From the NCBI GenBank assembly GCA_016463045.1, contig JAEMSB010000225.1:1-5862 (forward strand): DNA of 5,862 nt, read 5' to 3'. The position numbers were made by a program, and so were the translations under genes. This stretch comes from Niveispirillum sp. (GTDB taxonomy: Bacteria; Pseudomonadota; Alphaproteobacteria; Azospirillales; Azospirillaceae). Shown piece after piece: positions 5,753-5,862 of this stretch. Each line of letters starts with the position of its first letter. Positions within the stretch are counted from its first letter, which is position 1. The notes beneath the pieces were generated by a model. The model was given only the letters and a program-made list of their open reading frames with translations, searched no databases and was not told the DNA's origin.

Positions 5753-5862
5753 CGACAGACGCGGTCGCGGATCAGCAGGGCCAGCATCTCCGTCCCGGCC
5801 ATCGGGCTGGCATGCAGCAGCCGTTCGGGCGCCACGTAAAGCCGGCACAGCCCCTCCACCAC
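5749..5862 (-). CDS. C-terminal end of an unidentified protein (start beyond the right edge)
   Basis: The minus-strand frame entering at the right edge stays open for 37 codons and ends with TAA at 5749-5751. The visible residues include VEGLCRLYVAPERLLHASP and the end MLALLIRDRVCR. Third codon positions are overwhelmingly G or C (about 32 of 37), as expected of a real gene here, and the frame ends where the neighbouring RHH gene ends, so the two genes meet tail to tail with overlapping stop codons. I do not recognise the family from so short a piece. The sequence suggests a soluble, partly helical C-terminus. Confidence 0.55.
   Translation of the reverse strand: MVEGLCRLYVAPERLLHASPMAGTEMLALLIRDRVCR

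Noticed and set aside
5294..5848. Minus-strand open frame of 184 codons opposite the RHH gene
   Set aside because: It covers a clear RHH-domain gene on the other strand and the structured leader; its Arg/Ala/Pro-rich translation looks like a shadow.

Overview
This 5.9 kb window is GC-rich, with very high GC at third codon positions. It looks like the chromosome of an alphaproteobacterium, most likely Rhodospirillales (Azospirillum/Niveispirillum-like). The main pointers are an Irr-type member of the Fur family, which is typical of Alphaproteobacteria, a PF13467-type ribbon-helix-helix protein, and a HAMP sensor of a style common in Azospirillaceae. The taxon is an inference. I see no mobile element, CRISPR array, tRNA, rRNA or phage gene.

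Layout. 1-1281 (minus): N-terminal part of a two-TM sensor with a HAMP domain; its output domain lies beyond the left edge. 1282-1410: spacer with a small dyad. 1411-1854 (minus): Irr-type iron/heme-responsive regulator. 1855-1960: spacer. 1961-3145 (minus): cytoplasmic protein built of two copies of one domain plus a very acidic tail. 3146-3267: divergent control region. 3268-3882 (plus): AlkB-type DNA repair dioxygenase. 3896-5122 (minus): single-TM protein with a periplasmic beta-solenoid-like domain of about nine repeats, converging on alkB. 5123-5377: divergent control region with several dyads. 5378-5752 (plus): small ribbon-helix-helix protein. 5749-5862 (minus): C-terminal end of an unidentified gene whose stop codon overlaps that of the RHH gene.

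The genes do not form one evident pathway. They are mostly single transcription units with their own control regions: divergent pairs at 3145/3268 and 5122/5378, convergent pairs at 3882/3896 and 5752/5749. Irr and the HAMP sensor share a strand but are 129 bases apart, so co-transcription is possible but not shown. Functional themes are iron regulation, alkylation repair, membrane sensing and an envelope protein of unknown role.

I found no clearly new multi-gene system. The most interesting signals are local: (i) the leader of the RHH gene, where a 10-bp hairpin presents loop GTCCT, an exact complement of the gene's Shine-Dalgarno AGGAC, next to a competing nested inverted repeat; (ii) the duplicated-domain protein with a D/E-rich tail and a possibly leaderless start; (iii) the glycine-patterned solenoid; and (iv) an Irr with extra cysteines.
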